From: Xanthomarina sp. F2636L
GTDB lineage: Bacteria; Bacteroidota; Bacteroidia; Flavobacteriales; Flavobacteriaceae
Direction of reading: 5' to 3'
Assembly: GCF_026410195.1 (NCBI RefSeq)
Contig: NZ_JAPMLM010000067.1
Coordinates: 5,001-39,916, forward strand
DNA: 34,916 nt
Shown here one piece after another: positions 7,306 through 16,119 of the stretch. The translations under genes and the position numbers were made by a program. How positions within the stretch are numbered: the first letter of the stretch is position 1; each line of letters begins with the position of its first letter. The notes beneath the pieces were generated by a model. The model was not told the DNA's origin. It made no database searches and saw only the letters and a program-made list of their open reading frames with translations.

Positions 7306-8847
7306 TTAAAAAGGTACATCGTTATCTTCCTCTGGAACATCAAAAGCATCATTTGCTGATGGGAATTTTTCTGGAGAAAATGTATTATCATTTGCTGCTT
7401 CATTCATTTTAGAATGAAATTCTTGTCCAAAAGGTGTATCAAAATCATCCAGATTATCAAATTTACCTAAATGTCCAACGAACTTCAGTCGAATATTATC
7501 CAATCCTCCATTACGGTGTTTTGCAATAATAAATTCAGCTTGACCTTCAGTTGGTGATCTTTCTTCATCGTCCCATTCATCAATTTTATAATATTCCGGT
7601 CTGTAAATAAACGATACAATATCTGCATCCTGCTCGATTGCTCCAGATTCACGAAGGTCGGAAAGTAAAGGTCTTTTACTTCCTCCACGAGTTTCAACAG
7701 CACGGGATAATTGAGATAAGGCAATTACTGGGATGCTTAATTCTTTAGCCAAAGCTTTTAGGTTTCGAGAAATAGTAGATATCTCCTGCTCTCTATTTCC
7801 ACCACCTTTCTGGCTTCCACCTGCTGTCATTAATTGTAAATAATCCACAACAATTAATTTAATTCCATGTTGAGAAGCTAAACGTCTAGCTTTTGCTCTT
7901 AAATCGAAAATGGACAGTGAAGGCGTATCATCAATAAATAAAGGTGCTTTTTCCAAGCTCTTTACTTTTACATTTAATTGTTCCCATTCGTGTTTTTCTA
8001 ATTTTCCTGTTCTCAGTTTTTCAGAAGATAATCCTGTTTCACTAGAAATTAAACGCATAATTAATTGTACAGAGGCCATCTCTAAGGAGAAAAAAGCCAC
8101 TGGAATATTTTGAGTAACAGCAATATTTCTTGCCATAGAAAGTGTTAATGCCGTTTTACCCATACCAGGACGAGCAGCAACAATTATTAAATCACTTTCT
8201 TGCCAACCAGAGGTTAGTTTATCTAATTTTGTAAAACCTGAAGGAATACCACTTAAACCCTCTTTATTGGAAATTTCCTCAATTTTCTTTTTAGCTTGAA
8301 TAACTAATTCTTGAGCGGTTTCACTAGATTTTTTAATATTTCCTTGTGTAACTTCGTATAATTTAGATTCTGCTCGATCTAACAAATCGAAAACATCTTG
8401 GGTTTCATCGTAAGAATCTTCGATAATTTCACTAGAAATTTTTATCAAACTTCTTTGAATGAATTTTTGTAAAATAATACGTGCATGAAACTCAATATGT
8501 GCTGAAGATGATACTTTCTGAGTTAAGGAAATCAAGTAAAAATCACCACCAACCAAATCTAGCTTTAAATTTTTCTTTAACTGACTAGAAACCGTTAATA
8601 AGTCCACAGGCTCACTATTTTCAAACAATTGAAAAATAGCTTCAAAAATGTGTTGATGCGCTTCTTTATAGAAGGCATCTGAACTTAAAATATCGATTAC
8701 CTCATCTACCCCTTTTTTATCAATCATCATAGCTCCAAGCACAACCTCTTCTAAATCAACAGCTTGAGGGGGTATTTTCCCTCTCTCCAGATTAATAATC
8801 GTGCTTTTATCTACTTGATATCCTTTTACTTGGTTTGGTTGTTTCAT
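7306..8847 (-). CDS. dnaB: Replicative DNA helicase DnaB
   Basis: Hexameric 5'-3' helicase that unwinds DNA at the replication fork. The 513 residues show the N-terminal domain (about 25-130, starting PPQAVDLEEVVLGAM), a linker, and a RecA-like C-terminal domain with Walker A (ARPGMGKT, 225-232), Walker B (LIVVDYLQLM) and the DLRESGAIEQDAD motif. There is no intein: the ATPase domain is uninterrupted. The acidic C-terminal tail (EEDNDVPF) is like the protein-contact tails of replication proteins. It is the first gene of a possible three-gene minus-strand transcript; a precise promoter was not identified, though a TATCTTTT lies a short way upstream. Confidence 0.97.
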   Translation of the reverse strand: MKQPNQVKGYQVDKSTIINLERGKIPPQAVDLEEVVLGAMMIDKKGVDEVIDILSSDAFYKEAHQHIFEAIFQLFENSEPVDLLTVSSQLKKNLKLDLVGGDFYLISLTQKVSSSAHIEFHARIILQKFIQRSLIKISSEIIEDSYDETQDVFDLLDRAESKLYEVTQGNIKKSSETAQELVIQAKKKIEEISNKEGLSGIPSGFTKLDKLTSGWQESDLIIVAARPGMGKTALTLSMARNIAVTQNIPVAFFSLEMASVQLIMRLISSETGLSSEKLRTGKLEKHEWEQLNVKVKSLEKAPLFIDDTPSLSIFDLRAKARRLASQHGIKLIVVDYLQLMTAGGSQKGGGNREQEISTISRNLKALAKELSIPVIALSQLSRAVETRGGSKRPLLSDLRESGAIEQDADIVSFIYRPEYYKIDEWDDEERSPTEGQAEFIIAKHRNGGLDNIRLKFVGHLGKFDNLDDFDTPFGQEFHSKMNEAANDNTFSPEKFPSANDAFDVPEEDNDVPF

Positions 8848-8960
8848 ATTTACGAAAGTAGCTAAATTGAAAAGATAAATGATGCGTCAACCTCTCTAGG
8901 TTGTCCACCATAAGTTAACAATTTAACTGTTAATAACTTAAAAATATTGTTGATAAGCAT

Positions 8961-8991
8961 AAAAAAATCTGAAATAAGACATTTCAGATTT
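8961..8991 (-). terminator. Rho-independent terminator of accA
   Basis: An 11-bp perfect stem (8965-8975 with 8981-8991, 5-nt loop) is followed on the minus strand by a seven-T run (8961-8967). It lies just after the accA stop and separates accA from dnaB. Confidence 0.85.
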
Positions 8992-9014
8992 ATGTTTTAT
9001 AGGTTTTAAAAGTA

Positions 9015-9968
9015 CTAGCCTTTAAAAACCCCCATGTTCATATACTTTTCCATGCGATTATTTACTAAATCTTTTGGTGATAAGTTTTTTAACTCATCAA
9101 AAGTTTTAAGAATAGCATTTTTTACAGCTAAAAATGTTTTTTCTCTATCACTATGTGCTCCCCCAAGTGGTTCTTTAATAATTTCGTCAACTATACCCTG
9201 CTTTTTCATATCTTTTGCAGTAAGTTTTAAAGCATTAGCTGCTTGCTCTTTATATTCCCAACTTCTCCAGAGTATGGAAGAACAAGATTCCGGAGAAATT
9301 ACAGAATACCATGTATTCTCTAACATCATTACTTTATCTCCTACTCCAATCCCTAAAGCGCCTCCTGAGGCACCTTCCCCAATAACTATGGTTATAATAG
9401 GCACTTTTAAACGTGTCATTTCAAGAATATTTCTAGCAATAGCTTCACCTTGTCCACGCTCCTCTGCTTCTAAACCTGGATAAGCACCTGGCGTGTCTAA
9501 TAAAGTAACGACAGGAATTCCAAATTTCTCTGCAGATTTCATTAAACGTAACGCTTTTCTGTAGCCTTCAGGATTGGCCATTCCAAAATTTCTGAATTGT
9601 CTAGTTTTAGTATTAAAACCTTTTTGCTGACCGATAAACATAAAGCTTTGATCACCAATTTTACCTAAACCACCAATCATGGCTTTATCGTCTTTAAAAC
9701 CTCTGTCTCCATGAAGCTCCAAAAAAGAGTCTCCACATAAGGCCTTAATATAATCTAACGTATAAGGTCTATTTGGGTGACGAGACATCTGAACACGTTG
9801 CCAAGGAGTCAAGTTTTTATAAATGTCTTTTTTAGTAGCTATAAGTTTTGTTTCAATCTGCTTACAAGTTTCAGAAACATCCACTTCACTTTCTGTACCT
9901 ATAATTTCGCATTTTTGCAATTGCTCTTCAAGTTCTTTTATAGGGAGTTCAAAATCTAAATATTCCAT
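9015..9968 (-). CDS. accA: Acetyl-CoA carboxylase carboxyltransferase subunit alpha
   Basis: With AccD it transfers CO2 from carboxybiotin to acetyl-CoA, making malonyl-CoA for fatty acid synthesis. The 317-residue sequence contains the family core: [20 protein letters not shown] with the GQGEAIARN helix, and [20 protein letters not shown] followed by the conserved YSVISPESC. Length is normal (319 in E. coli). It has its own promoter-like -7 box (TAATTTTG, 9998-10005 on the minus strand) and a terminator immediately downstream, so it is probably a single-gene unit. The partner accD is not in this window. Confidence 0.97.
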   Translation of the reverse strand: MEYLDFELPIKELEEQLQKCEIIGTESEVDVSETCKQIETKLIATKKDIYKNLTPWQRVQMSRHPNRPYTLDYIKALCGDSFLELHGDRGFKDDKAMIGGLGKIGDQSFMFIGQQKGFNTKTRQFRNFGMANPEGYRKALRLMKSAEKFGIPVVTLLDTPGAYPGLEAEERGQGEAIARNILEMTRLKVPIITIVIGEGASGGALGIGVGDKVMMLENTWYSVISPESCSSILWRSWEYKEQAANALKLTAKDMKKQGIVDEIIKEPLGGAHSDREKTFLAVKNAILKTFDELKNLSPKDLVNNRMEKYMNMGVFKG

Positions 9969-9997
9969 TGGATATTATAGTTTGTTTAATTAGCACA

Positions 9998-10005
9998 CAA
10001 AATTA
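9998..10005 (-). promoter_or_regulatory. -7 element of accA promoter
   Basis: TAATTTTG on the minus strand matches TAnnTTTG, 29 nt before the accA start. No clear -33 TTG is seen at the usual distance. Confidence 0.5.
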
Positions 10006-10103
10006 CATATTTTATTTTGTTTTAATTTTAGAATTAAAACGAAATACAGGTTAAATTTAATAAATTGCTTTTAAATAAATGTATCTATCTTAAGATAAAA
10101 ACA

Positions 10104-11018
10104 TTACTTATTAAAAAGACTTAAGTCTTTTTTAGCTTTCCTTCGCTTTCTACTTTTTAAAACCCCATTCAACATAACCACACTAATTATAATAGCTGCT
10201 CCAATATAAAATGAAGCACTCATCACTTCACTTTCAGGAAAAAAAATTAGTGCTAAGATAATTCCATAAATAGGTTCTAAATTATAGGTTAAAACTACCG
10301 TGTAAGGGCTAATAAACCTCATAACATACACAGAAGCAATAAACGCATATGCTGTACAAACAGAAGCTAAAATTAAAAGATAGCCAAAATCTGAAGTACT
10401 CAAAACAAAAAATTCTTTTGAAAAACCATTGCCAAAAAGCAGCATAAATAAACTAATAAATAAAACCCCACTTATAAATTCATAAACTGAAATAACGGTT
10501 GCCGAATGATTTTCTAAATATTTTCCATTTAAAACAGCAAATGTGGAAGATAAAAATGCTGAAACAATGCCTAAAACAATTCCGTTTAAATATTTAAACT
10601 CACTATTAGTTATAACAGCAACACCAATAATAATTAAGAATCCAAAAACAATCTCATACCAAATTATTTTTCGTTTATAAACAATAGGTTCTATGAGTGA
10701 CGCAAAGAAAGCTCCAGTAGAAAACATGGCCAGAGTAATGGAAATATTAGACACCTTAATCGATTCAAAAAACGTGATCCAATGCAAAGCAATAACAATA
10801 CCGGCAAAGGATAATTTAGCAACCGATTTTAAAGAAATTTTAATCTTAATCTTAGCAAAAACAACATAGGCAAGCATTAAAATAGTTGCCAAAAGCATTC
10901 TATACCATACTAATGGCACGGCATCGATACTTATTAACTCTCCTAAAACAGCTGTAAATCCAGCTATAAAAACTAGAAGATGTAAATGCAGGTAATTTTT
11001 TAAATTATCGTTTTGCAT
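10104..11018 (-). CDS. EamA/DMT family transporter
   Basis: The 304-residue protein is almost entirely hydrophobic, with about ten membrane segments arranged as two EamA repeats (about 8-135 and 150-290). Conserved features include VPLVWYRMLLATILM in the first half and LEPIYGIILALIFFPE in the second. It ends in a basic tail (KSRKRRKAKK). Such proteins export or import metabolites such as amino acids; the substrate cannot be told from sequence. Its start overlaps the end of the upstream permease gene by 14 nt, indicating translational coupling in the tgt - permease - EamA cluster. Confidence 0.9.
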   Translation of the reverse strand: MQNDNLKNYLHLHLLVFIAGFTAVLGELISIDAVPLVWYRMLLATILMLAYVVFAKIKIKISLKSVAKLSFAGIVIALHWITFFESIKVSNISITLAMFSTGAFFASLIEPIVYKRKIIWYEIVFGFLIIIGVAVITNSEFKYLNGIVLGIVSAFLSSTFAVLNGKYLENHSATVISVYEFISGVLFISLFMLLFGNGFSKEFFVLSTSDFGYLLILASVCTAYAFIASVYVMRFISPYTVVLTYNLEPIYGIILALIFFPESEVMSASFYIGAAIIISVVMLNGVLKSRKRRKAKKDLSLFNK

Positions 11019-12081
11019 TATAAAGAAGATAAGCTGCTAAAAACCCAAAAATAATATTAGGAAACCAAACCGCAACTAAAGGAGAAAAATCTGATTGTGA
11101 TGCCAATACGCCAAAAATCTTATCGAAAAACACAAAAACCATGGCAATACAAATTCCAAAAGCCAAGTTTACTCCCATACCTCCACGACGTTTTATAGAC
11201 GACACTGCAACGGCAATAATGGTTAAAATAAAGACTGAAACAGGCAAACTCCATTTCCGGTATTTTACCAATTTATATCTATTAATATAAGATGAGCCTC
11301 TTTTCTCCTCTTTTTCAATAAACTTATTTAATTGTCCGTAAGGCAAAGTTTCTGCAATATAAACTACTGGGGTTAAGTCTTCTAAATCAAACGGAAATAT
11401 GGTGTCTTTTCTTCTAGTTGTTTCAATAATATCATCTCTTTCTCCAATACGTCTTTTTGTGTAATTTATTAAATTATAGGTTGAATCCTTCTCACTATAT
11501 TTAATATTACTTGCACTTATTTTATAAGACATTTTATCGTCTTCAATATGCTCTAAAGTAAAATCCCTACCTATTTTTTGTTTTACATCAAAACTACTCA
11601 CATAAATATAATCGTGATCGTTAATTTGTCGATACACATTTTGGTTATCGAGAGCATCATTTTTATTTTTAAGGTATTTGTAATTGAAATCGTTAAAGCC
11701 GTTACTGGCATTTGGAGCCAAATACATTCCAAGAACTAATGCCAATATTGCAACTATTGTAGCGCCAATCATATAAGGTCTTAAAAACCTTGAAAAGGAT
11801 ACTCCTGAACTTAAAAAAGCAATTACCTCGGTATTATTAGCCAGTTTGGAAGTAAACCAAATAACTGAAAGGAATAAAAACAAAGGAAATAATAAGTGTG
11901 CGAAGTAGATAGTGAAATCTAAAAAGTAAATAAGTACTTCTCCAAAAGGAACTTCATTTTCAAGAATTTTACCAATTTTCTCTGCTAAATGTACTGTTAT
12001 TCCAATAGGAATAAACAACAATAACATGATGAAGAATGTAAATAAATAACGTTTTAATATGTACCAATCAAGTATTTTCAA
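11005..12081 (-). CDS. LptF/LptG family permease (LPS export)
   Basis: The 358-residue inner-membrane protein begins MKILDWYILKRYLFTF, the characteristic LptF/LptG opening, and has three N-terminal membrane segments (about 12-30, 50-75, 100-125), a large periplasmic domain (about 130-270) and three C-terminal segments. LptF and LptG form the membrane part of the LptB2FG transporter, which extracts LPS for transport to the outer membrane. In Bacteroidota the F and G paralogues are hard to tell apart, so no symbol is given; the second copy is not in this window. It lies 103 nt after tgt and overlaps the EamA gene. Confidence 0.93.
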   Translation of the reverse strand: MKILDWYILKRYLFTFFIMLLLFIPIGITVHLAEKIGKILENEVPFGEVLIYFLDFTIYFAHLLFPLFLFLSVIWFTSKLANNTEVIAFLSSGVSFSRFLRPYMIGATIVAILALVLGMYLAPNASNGFNDFNYKYLKNKNDALDNQNVYRQINDHDYIYVSSFDVKQKIGRDFTLEHIEDDKMSYKISASNIKYSEKDSTYNLINYTKRRIGERDDIIETTRRKDTIFPFDLEDLTPVVYIAETLPYGQLNKFIEKEEKRGSSYINRYKLVKYRKWSLPVSVFILTIIAVAVSSIKRRGGMGVNLAFGICIAMVFVFFDKIFGVLASQSDFSPLVAVWFPNIIFGFLAAYLLYNAKR

Positions 12082-12184
12082 TGTCTTTGAACTATTATTT
12101 ATTACTTTTTGTTATTGACTATTTAATATTTAAGGCCTGTATGAAACAAGGTATATAATTTCTATTAACTCTTAATTAATTTGA

Positions 12185-13315
12185 TTAGAGTCTTTTATCC
12201 ATCTGTTTCACCATCATATCTTTCCAAGTTCTAAAATCTCCTGCTAAGATATGTTTTCTCGCTTCACGAACCAACCACATATAAAAACCTAAATTATGTA
12301 TGGTAGCAATTTGAGCTCCTAATCTTTCATTAACTGTAAACAAATGACGTAAATAGGCTTTGGTATAATCTGTATCTACAAACGTAATTCCCATATCGTC
12401 TACTGGAGAAAAATCGTCTGCCCATTTAAGGTTCTTTATGTTTATCGTGCCTTGTGCTGTAAAAAGCATCCCATTTCTAGCATTTCTTGTAGGCATCACA
12501 CAATCGAACATATCAACTCCTAAAGCTATATTTTCCAAAATATTAATTGGAGTTCCTACACCCATTAAATAACGAGGTTTATCTTCTGGTAAAATACTAG
12601 TTACCACGTCTGTCATAGCATACATTTCCTCTGCAGGTTCGCCAACAGATAAACCACCAATAGCATTTCCCTCTGCACCTGCATTTGCAATATATTCAGC
12701 AGATTCCTTTCTTAAATCTTTATACGTGCTTCCTTGAACTATGGGGAAAAACGTTTGACTATAATTGTATTTAAATGGGGTTTTCTCTAAATGATTGATA
12801 CATCTATCCAACCATCTATGCGTCATATGCATGGAGCGCTTGGCATAATGATAGTCGCAAGGATAAGGAGTACATTCATCGAATGCCATAATAATATCAG
12901 CTCCAATGGTTCGTTGAATCTCCATCACATTTTCAGGAGTAAAAAAATGATAACTTCCATCGATATGCGATTTAAACTTAACACCTTCTTCTTTAATTTT
13001 TCTGTTTGCAGAAAGTGAATATACTTGGTATCCTCCAGAATCTGTAAGAATATTTCTATCCCAATTCATGAATTTATGCAAACCTCCTGCTTTTTCGAGG
13101 ATTTCAGTTTGGGGTCTTAAATATAAATGATAGGTGTTTCCTAAAATAATATCTGGGTTTATATCATTTTTAAGTTCACGTTGGTGAACTCCTTTTACCG
13201 AAGCCACAGTACCAACTGGCATAAAAATAGGCGTTTCAATTTTTCCGTGATCGGTTGTAATTACTCCAGCTCTAGCACTAGATTGTGTGTCTTTTCCTTT
13301 TAATTCGAATATCAT
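12185..13315 (-). CDS. tgt: Queuine/preQ1 tRNA-guanine transglycosylase without zinc cysteines
   Basis: Exchanges guanine 34 of GUN-anticodon tRNAs for a queuosine precursor. The 376-residue protein keeps the catalytic aspartates (D92 in TDSGGYQVYS and nucleophile D271 in MFDCVMPTRNARNG), the substrate pocket segment IQRTIGADIIMAFDECTP and the GNAIGGLSVGEP loop. The usual CxCxxC zinc site before the C-terminal helices is absent: aligning on AYLRHL (320-325), the three cysteine positions hold G309, T311 and D314, although the fourth ligand H340 remains. My recollection is that other Bacteroidota TGTs also lack it, so this is probably a lineage trait and not decay. It is first gene of the tgt - LptF/G - EamA cluster. 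Confidence 0.95.
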   Translation of the reverse strand: MIFELKGKDTQSSARAGVITTDHGKIETPIFMPVGTVASVKGVHQRELKNDINPDIILGNTYHLYLRPQTEILEKAGGLHKFMNWDRNILTDSGGYQVYSLSANRKIKEEGVKFKSHIDGSYHFFTPENVMEIQRTIGADIIMAFDECTPYPCDYHYAKRSMHMTHRWLDRCINHLEKTPFKYNYSQTFFPIVQGSTYKDLRKESAEYIANAGAEGNAIGGLSVGEPAEEMYAMTDVVTSILPEDKPRYLMGVGTPINILENIALGVDMFDCVMPTRNARNGMLFTAQGTINIKNLKWADDFSPVDDMGITFVDTDYTKAYLRHLFTVNERLGAQIATIHNLGFYMWLVREARKHILAGDFRTWKDMMVKQMDKRL

Positions 13316-13335
13316 GTACTTATTTCATCAGGTGG

Positions 13336-13343
13336 CAAATATA
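13336..13343 (-). promoter_or_regulatory. -7 element of tgt promoter
   Basis: TATATTTG on the minus strand, 20 nt before the tgt start, matches the Bacteroidota -7 consensus. A -33 TTG is not evident. Confidence 0.5.
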
Positions 13344-13520
13344 ATTAACATAAATCTATAGATTCTTAAACATTTAATAAATTTAAAAGCTTTTTTTAAA
13401 GTGAAATGTAACTAAAGTGGTCTAAAGTGTTAAATAGCTTATTCTATAAAATTTCAACTTCATTTACATCAATTGTTAGCAAGTGCATGCAATTGGTTAA
13501 TAAGTGCGACAAATCTCTTT

Positions 13521-13550
13521 TTGATAACGCGTATTAAAACTTTATTTTTG
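13521..13550 (+). promoter_or_regulatory. Promoter of the transketolase genes
   Basis: TTG at 13521-13523 (in CTTTTTGA), a 19-nt spacer and TATTTTTG at 13543-13550 form an excellent Bacteroidota promoter, 25 nt before the first transketolase ATG. Confidence 0.75.
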
Positions 13551-13575
13551 CAACTACATAATTAACTATTTAAAC

Positions 13576-14421
13576 ATGCCAAACACACAACAATTAAAAG
13601 ATTTAACAACACAAGTACGTAGAGATATTTTACGTATGGTACACAAAGTAAATTCAGGACATCCTGGAGGCTCATTAGGGTGCGCAGAATTTTTTGTCTG
13701 TCTTTACCAAGAGATTATGGATAGAAACGAAGGTTTTGATATGAATGGGATTGGTGAAGACTTATTTTTCTTATCAAATGGTCATATTTCTCCAGTTTAT
13801 TACAGTGTCTTAGCTAGGTCTGGATATTTTCCTGTTGACGAATTAAACAGCTTTCGTTTAATTAACTCGCGTTTACAAGGTCATCCAACTACACACGAAA
13901 ATTTACCTGGAATTAGAATAGCCTCTGGATCTTTAGGGCAAGGTATGTCTGTGGCTTTAGGAGCTGCACAAACTAAAAAACTAAATAAAGATTCTCATTT
14001 AGTCTATAGCTTACATGGCGATGGCGAATTACAAGAAGGTCAAAACTGGGAAGCCATTATGTATGCTGCCGGAAATAACGTTGATAATATCATTTCAACC
14101 ATCGATTTAAACGGACAACAAATCGATGGTGCTACAGACGATGTTTTACCAATGGGAAGCGTAAAAGCTAAATTTGAAGCTTTTGGCTGGACGGTTGTAG
14201 AAGTTAATGAAGGTAATAATATAGAAGCTATTCTAAAAGGGATGGCAGATGCTAAATCTAAAACTGGACAAGGAAAACCTGTTTGTGTTTTATTAAAAAC
14301 AGTTATGGGAAATGGTGTTGATTTTATGATGCATACACATGCTTGGCATGGAAAAGCCCCTAATGATGAGCAGCTGGCAAATGGCTTAGCTCAAAATCCT
14401 GAAACCCTAGGAGACTATTAA
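13576..14421 (+). CDS. Transketolase, N-terminal subunit
   Basis: Thiamine-diphosphate-binding half of a split transketolase of the pentose phosphate pathway. The 281 residues carry the N-terminal signature VNSGHPGGSLGCAEF and the ThDP/magnesium motif GDGELQEGQNWEA, and end with the TMMHTHAWHGKAP-like region that closes this domain. Full-length transketolases are about 660 residues; here the second half is a separate gene that begins 29 nt later, the arrangement known in many Bacteroidota. The gap has no frameshift signature: both genes have their own start and stop. The ATG follows a strong promoter. Confidence 0.95.
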   Translation: MPNTQQLKDLTTQVRRDILRMVHKVNSGHPGGSLGCAEFFVCLYQEIMDRNEGFDMNGIGEDLFFLSNGHISPVYYSVLARSGYFPVDELNSFRLINSRLQGHPTTHENLPGIRIASGSLGQGMSVALGAAQTKKLNKDSHLVYSLHGDGELQEGQNWEAIMYAAGNNVDNIISTIDLNGQQIDGATDDVLPMGSVKAKFEAFGWTVVEVNEGNNIEAILKGMADAKSKTGQGKPVCVLLKTVMGNGVDFMMHTHAWHGKAPNDEQLANGLAQNPETLGDY

Positions 14422-14450
14422 CCTTTATTATTAATATCGATTTTAGATTT

Positions 14451-15404
14451 ATGAAAACATATACAAACACAGGAAGTAAAGATACACGCTCAGGATTTGG
14501 AGATGGATTAACAGAACTTGGAAAAACTAACGAAAATGTAGTTGCACTTTGTGCCGATTTAATTGGTTCTTTAAAAATGGACGATTTTAAAGCCAATCAT
14601 CCAGAACGATTTTTTCAAGTTGGAATTGCCGAAGCCAATATGATTGGTTTGGCTGCAGGGATGACTATAGGAGGAAAAATTCCTTTTACTGGAACTTTTG
14701 CCAACTTTTCTACCGGTCGTGTTTACGATCAAATTCGTCAAAGTGTTGCTTATTCAGATAAGAATGTAAAAATTTGTGCTTCACATGCTGGTTTAACCTT
14801 AGGAGAAGATGGTGCTACACATCAAATTTTAGAAGATATTGGCTTAATGAAAATGCTGCCAGGTATGACTGTAATCAATACCTGCGATTACAACCAAACA
14901 AAAGCAGCAACTATAGCAATTGCTGAACATAAAGGTCCAGTTTATTTACGTTTTGGAAGACCAAAAGTTGCTAATTTTACTTCAGTAGATCAAAAATTTG
15001 AAATAGGAAAAGCGCTTCATTTAGTGGATGGTACAGATGTTACCATTGTGGCTACTGGACATCTAGTTTGGGAAGCTTTAGAGGCTGCTAAAGTTTTAAA
15101 TGAAAAAGGGATTTCGGCCGAAGTCATAAATATTCACACCATAAAACCTTTAGATGATGAAGCGATTATTAAATCGGTTTCAAAAACGAGTTGTGTTGTT
15201 ACTGCTGAAGAGCATAACTATCTTGGTGGTTTAGGAGAGAGCGTAGCTAGAGTTTTGGCTACTAACAAACCAACGCCACAAGAGTTTGTTGCTACAAAAG
15301 ACACATTTGGTGAATCAGGTACTCCAGAACAACTCATGGAAAAATACGGATTAAATAGTGATGCCATAGTAAAAGCCGCTGAAGCGGTTATAAAAAGAAA
15401 ATAA
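14451..15404 (+). CDS. Transketolase, C-terminal subunit
   Basis: Completes the split transketolase. The 317 residues include the pyrimidine-binding domain, with the catalytic-type glutamate in FQVGIAEANMIGLAAGM and the substrate-side GKIPFTGTFANF segment, followed by the C-terminal domain (about 190-310) with GTDVTIVATGHLVWEALEAA. Related two-subunit enzymes (1-deoxyxylulose-phosphate synthase, pyruvate dehydrogenase E1) have similar domains, but pairing with the N-terminal transketolase subunit makes this assignment clear. It starts 29 nt after its partner and shares its promoter. Confidence 0.95.
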   Translation: MKTYTNTGSKDTRSGFGDGLTELGKTNENVVALCADLIGSLKMDDFKANHPERFFQVGIAEANMIGLAAGMTIGGKIPFTGTFANFSTGRVYDQIRQSVAYSDKNVKICASHAGLTLGEDGATHQILEDIGLMKMLPGMTVINTCDYNQTKAATIAIAEHKGPVYLRFGRPKVANFTSVDQKFEIGKALHLVDGTDVTIVATGHLVWEALEAAKVLNEKGISAEVINIHTIKPLDDEAIIKSVSKTSCVVTAEEHNYLGGLGESVARVLATNKPTPQEFVATKDTFGESGTPEQLMEKYGLNSDAIVKAAEAVIKRK

Positions 15405-15450
15405 TTGCTAACTTGTTTCGTTTAATAAGTGAACCTAAAAAACGAAACTC

Positions 15451-16041
15451 ATGAAAAAAGCACTTTTTATAATCTTAGTATGTCTCTTGTTTACTACTTT
15501 TTCTCAAGCTCAGAATAAAACTGGCTTTGGATTTAAAGGTGGTGTCAATTACAATGCTAATGGTGATTATTTTGAATCTATAGGCAGCAATGCCGAACAT
15601 CCTGATAGAAATATTGGGTATCATTTTGGAATATTTGCGAAGTTGGGTGGTAAAATTTTTATAAAACCTGAACTTGTTTACACAAGTACCAAAAGCGATT
15701 ATAGCACTGGGACTTTTGAAATGCAAAAACTAGATGCTCCAGTTTTGTTAGGACTTAGATTTTTAAAAATGTTTAATGTATTTGCAGGACCTTCTTTTCA
15801 ATACATTTTAGATACCGAATTTGAAGGTGTTAATATTGATGATATTAAAAATGATTTTACTGTAGGGTTAAATTTTGGAGTTGGAGTTAGCTTTAACAGA
15901 GTTGGTATCGACCTAAGATATGAAAGAGGTTTTAGTGACAACGAAGCTAGCTTTATAAACAATAATATAACTCCTGCCGCTGAAAGTAGAATTGACACAA
16001 GACCAGATCAACTTATTTTAAGTTTATCGTTTATCTTATAA
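15451..16041 (+). CDS. Outer-membrane beta-barrel protein (porin family)
   Basis: The 196-residue protein has a signal peptide (MKKALFIILVCLLFTTFSQA, cleavage before Q) and alternating hydrophobic strands with glycine and aromatic girdle residues, for example FGFKGGVNYN, YHFGIFAKLG, FIKPELVYTS, FNVFAGPSFQ, FTVGLNFGVG and GIDLRYERG, ending in a terminal strand (LILSLSFIL). This matches the PorT-like/outer-membrane beta-barrel family common in Bacteroidota. The function is unknown; it is too generic to call a transporter. It starts 46 nt after the transketolase gene and ends at a bidirectional terminator. Confidence 0.88.
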   Translation: MKKALFIILVCLLFTTFSQAQNKTGFGFKGGVNYNANGDYFESIGSNAEHPDRNIGYHFGIFAKLGGKIFIKPELVYTSTKSDYSTGTFEMQKLDAPVLLGLRFLKMFNVFAGPSFQYILDTEFEGVNIDDIKNDFTVGLNFGVGVSFNRVGIDLRYERGFSDNEASFINNNITPAAESRIDTRPDQLILSLSFIL

Positions 16042-16060
16042 TCTTCTTATATAGAGTAAA

Positions 16061-16096
16061 AAAAAATAGCCACTTAAAGTTAAGTGGCTATTTTTT
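16061..16096. terminator. Bidirectional Rho-independent terminator
   Basis: A 16-bp inverted repeat (16061-16076 with 16081-16096, loop AAGT) contains the core TAGCCACTTA/TAAGTGGCTA flanked by A and T runs, so it can serve both the barrel gene (plus) and the lipoprotein gene (minus). Confidence 0.93.
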
Positions 16097-16119
16097 TTAT
16101 TTATAATTATTAGATGGCT

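Noticed and set aside
7485-7724. A 79-codon open frame on the same strand within dnaB, other frame
   Set aside because: It overlaps the DnaB C-terminal domain in a different frame and has no recognised domain.
7306-8847. Intein in dnaB
   Set aside because: Inteins often sit in this gene, but the 513-residue frame runs uninterrupted through Walker A, Walker B and the DLRESG motif.
9034-9483. A 149-codon open frame on the plus strand inside accA
   Set aside because: It lies antisense to a clear AccA sequence, has no family resemblance and a low-complexity composition set by the opposite strand.
10086-10097. Palindrome TATCTTAAGATA after the EamA gene
   Set aside because: A 12-nt AT-rich palindrome without a T-run or loop; too weak for a terminator and likely chance in this composition.
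12791-13018. A 75-codon open frame antisense to tgt
   Set aside because: The translated sequence has no recognisable domain and lies completely inside the conserved TGT.
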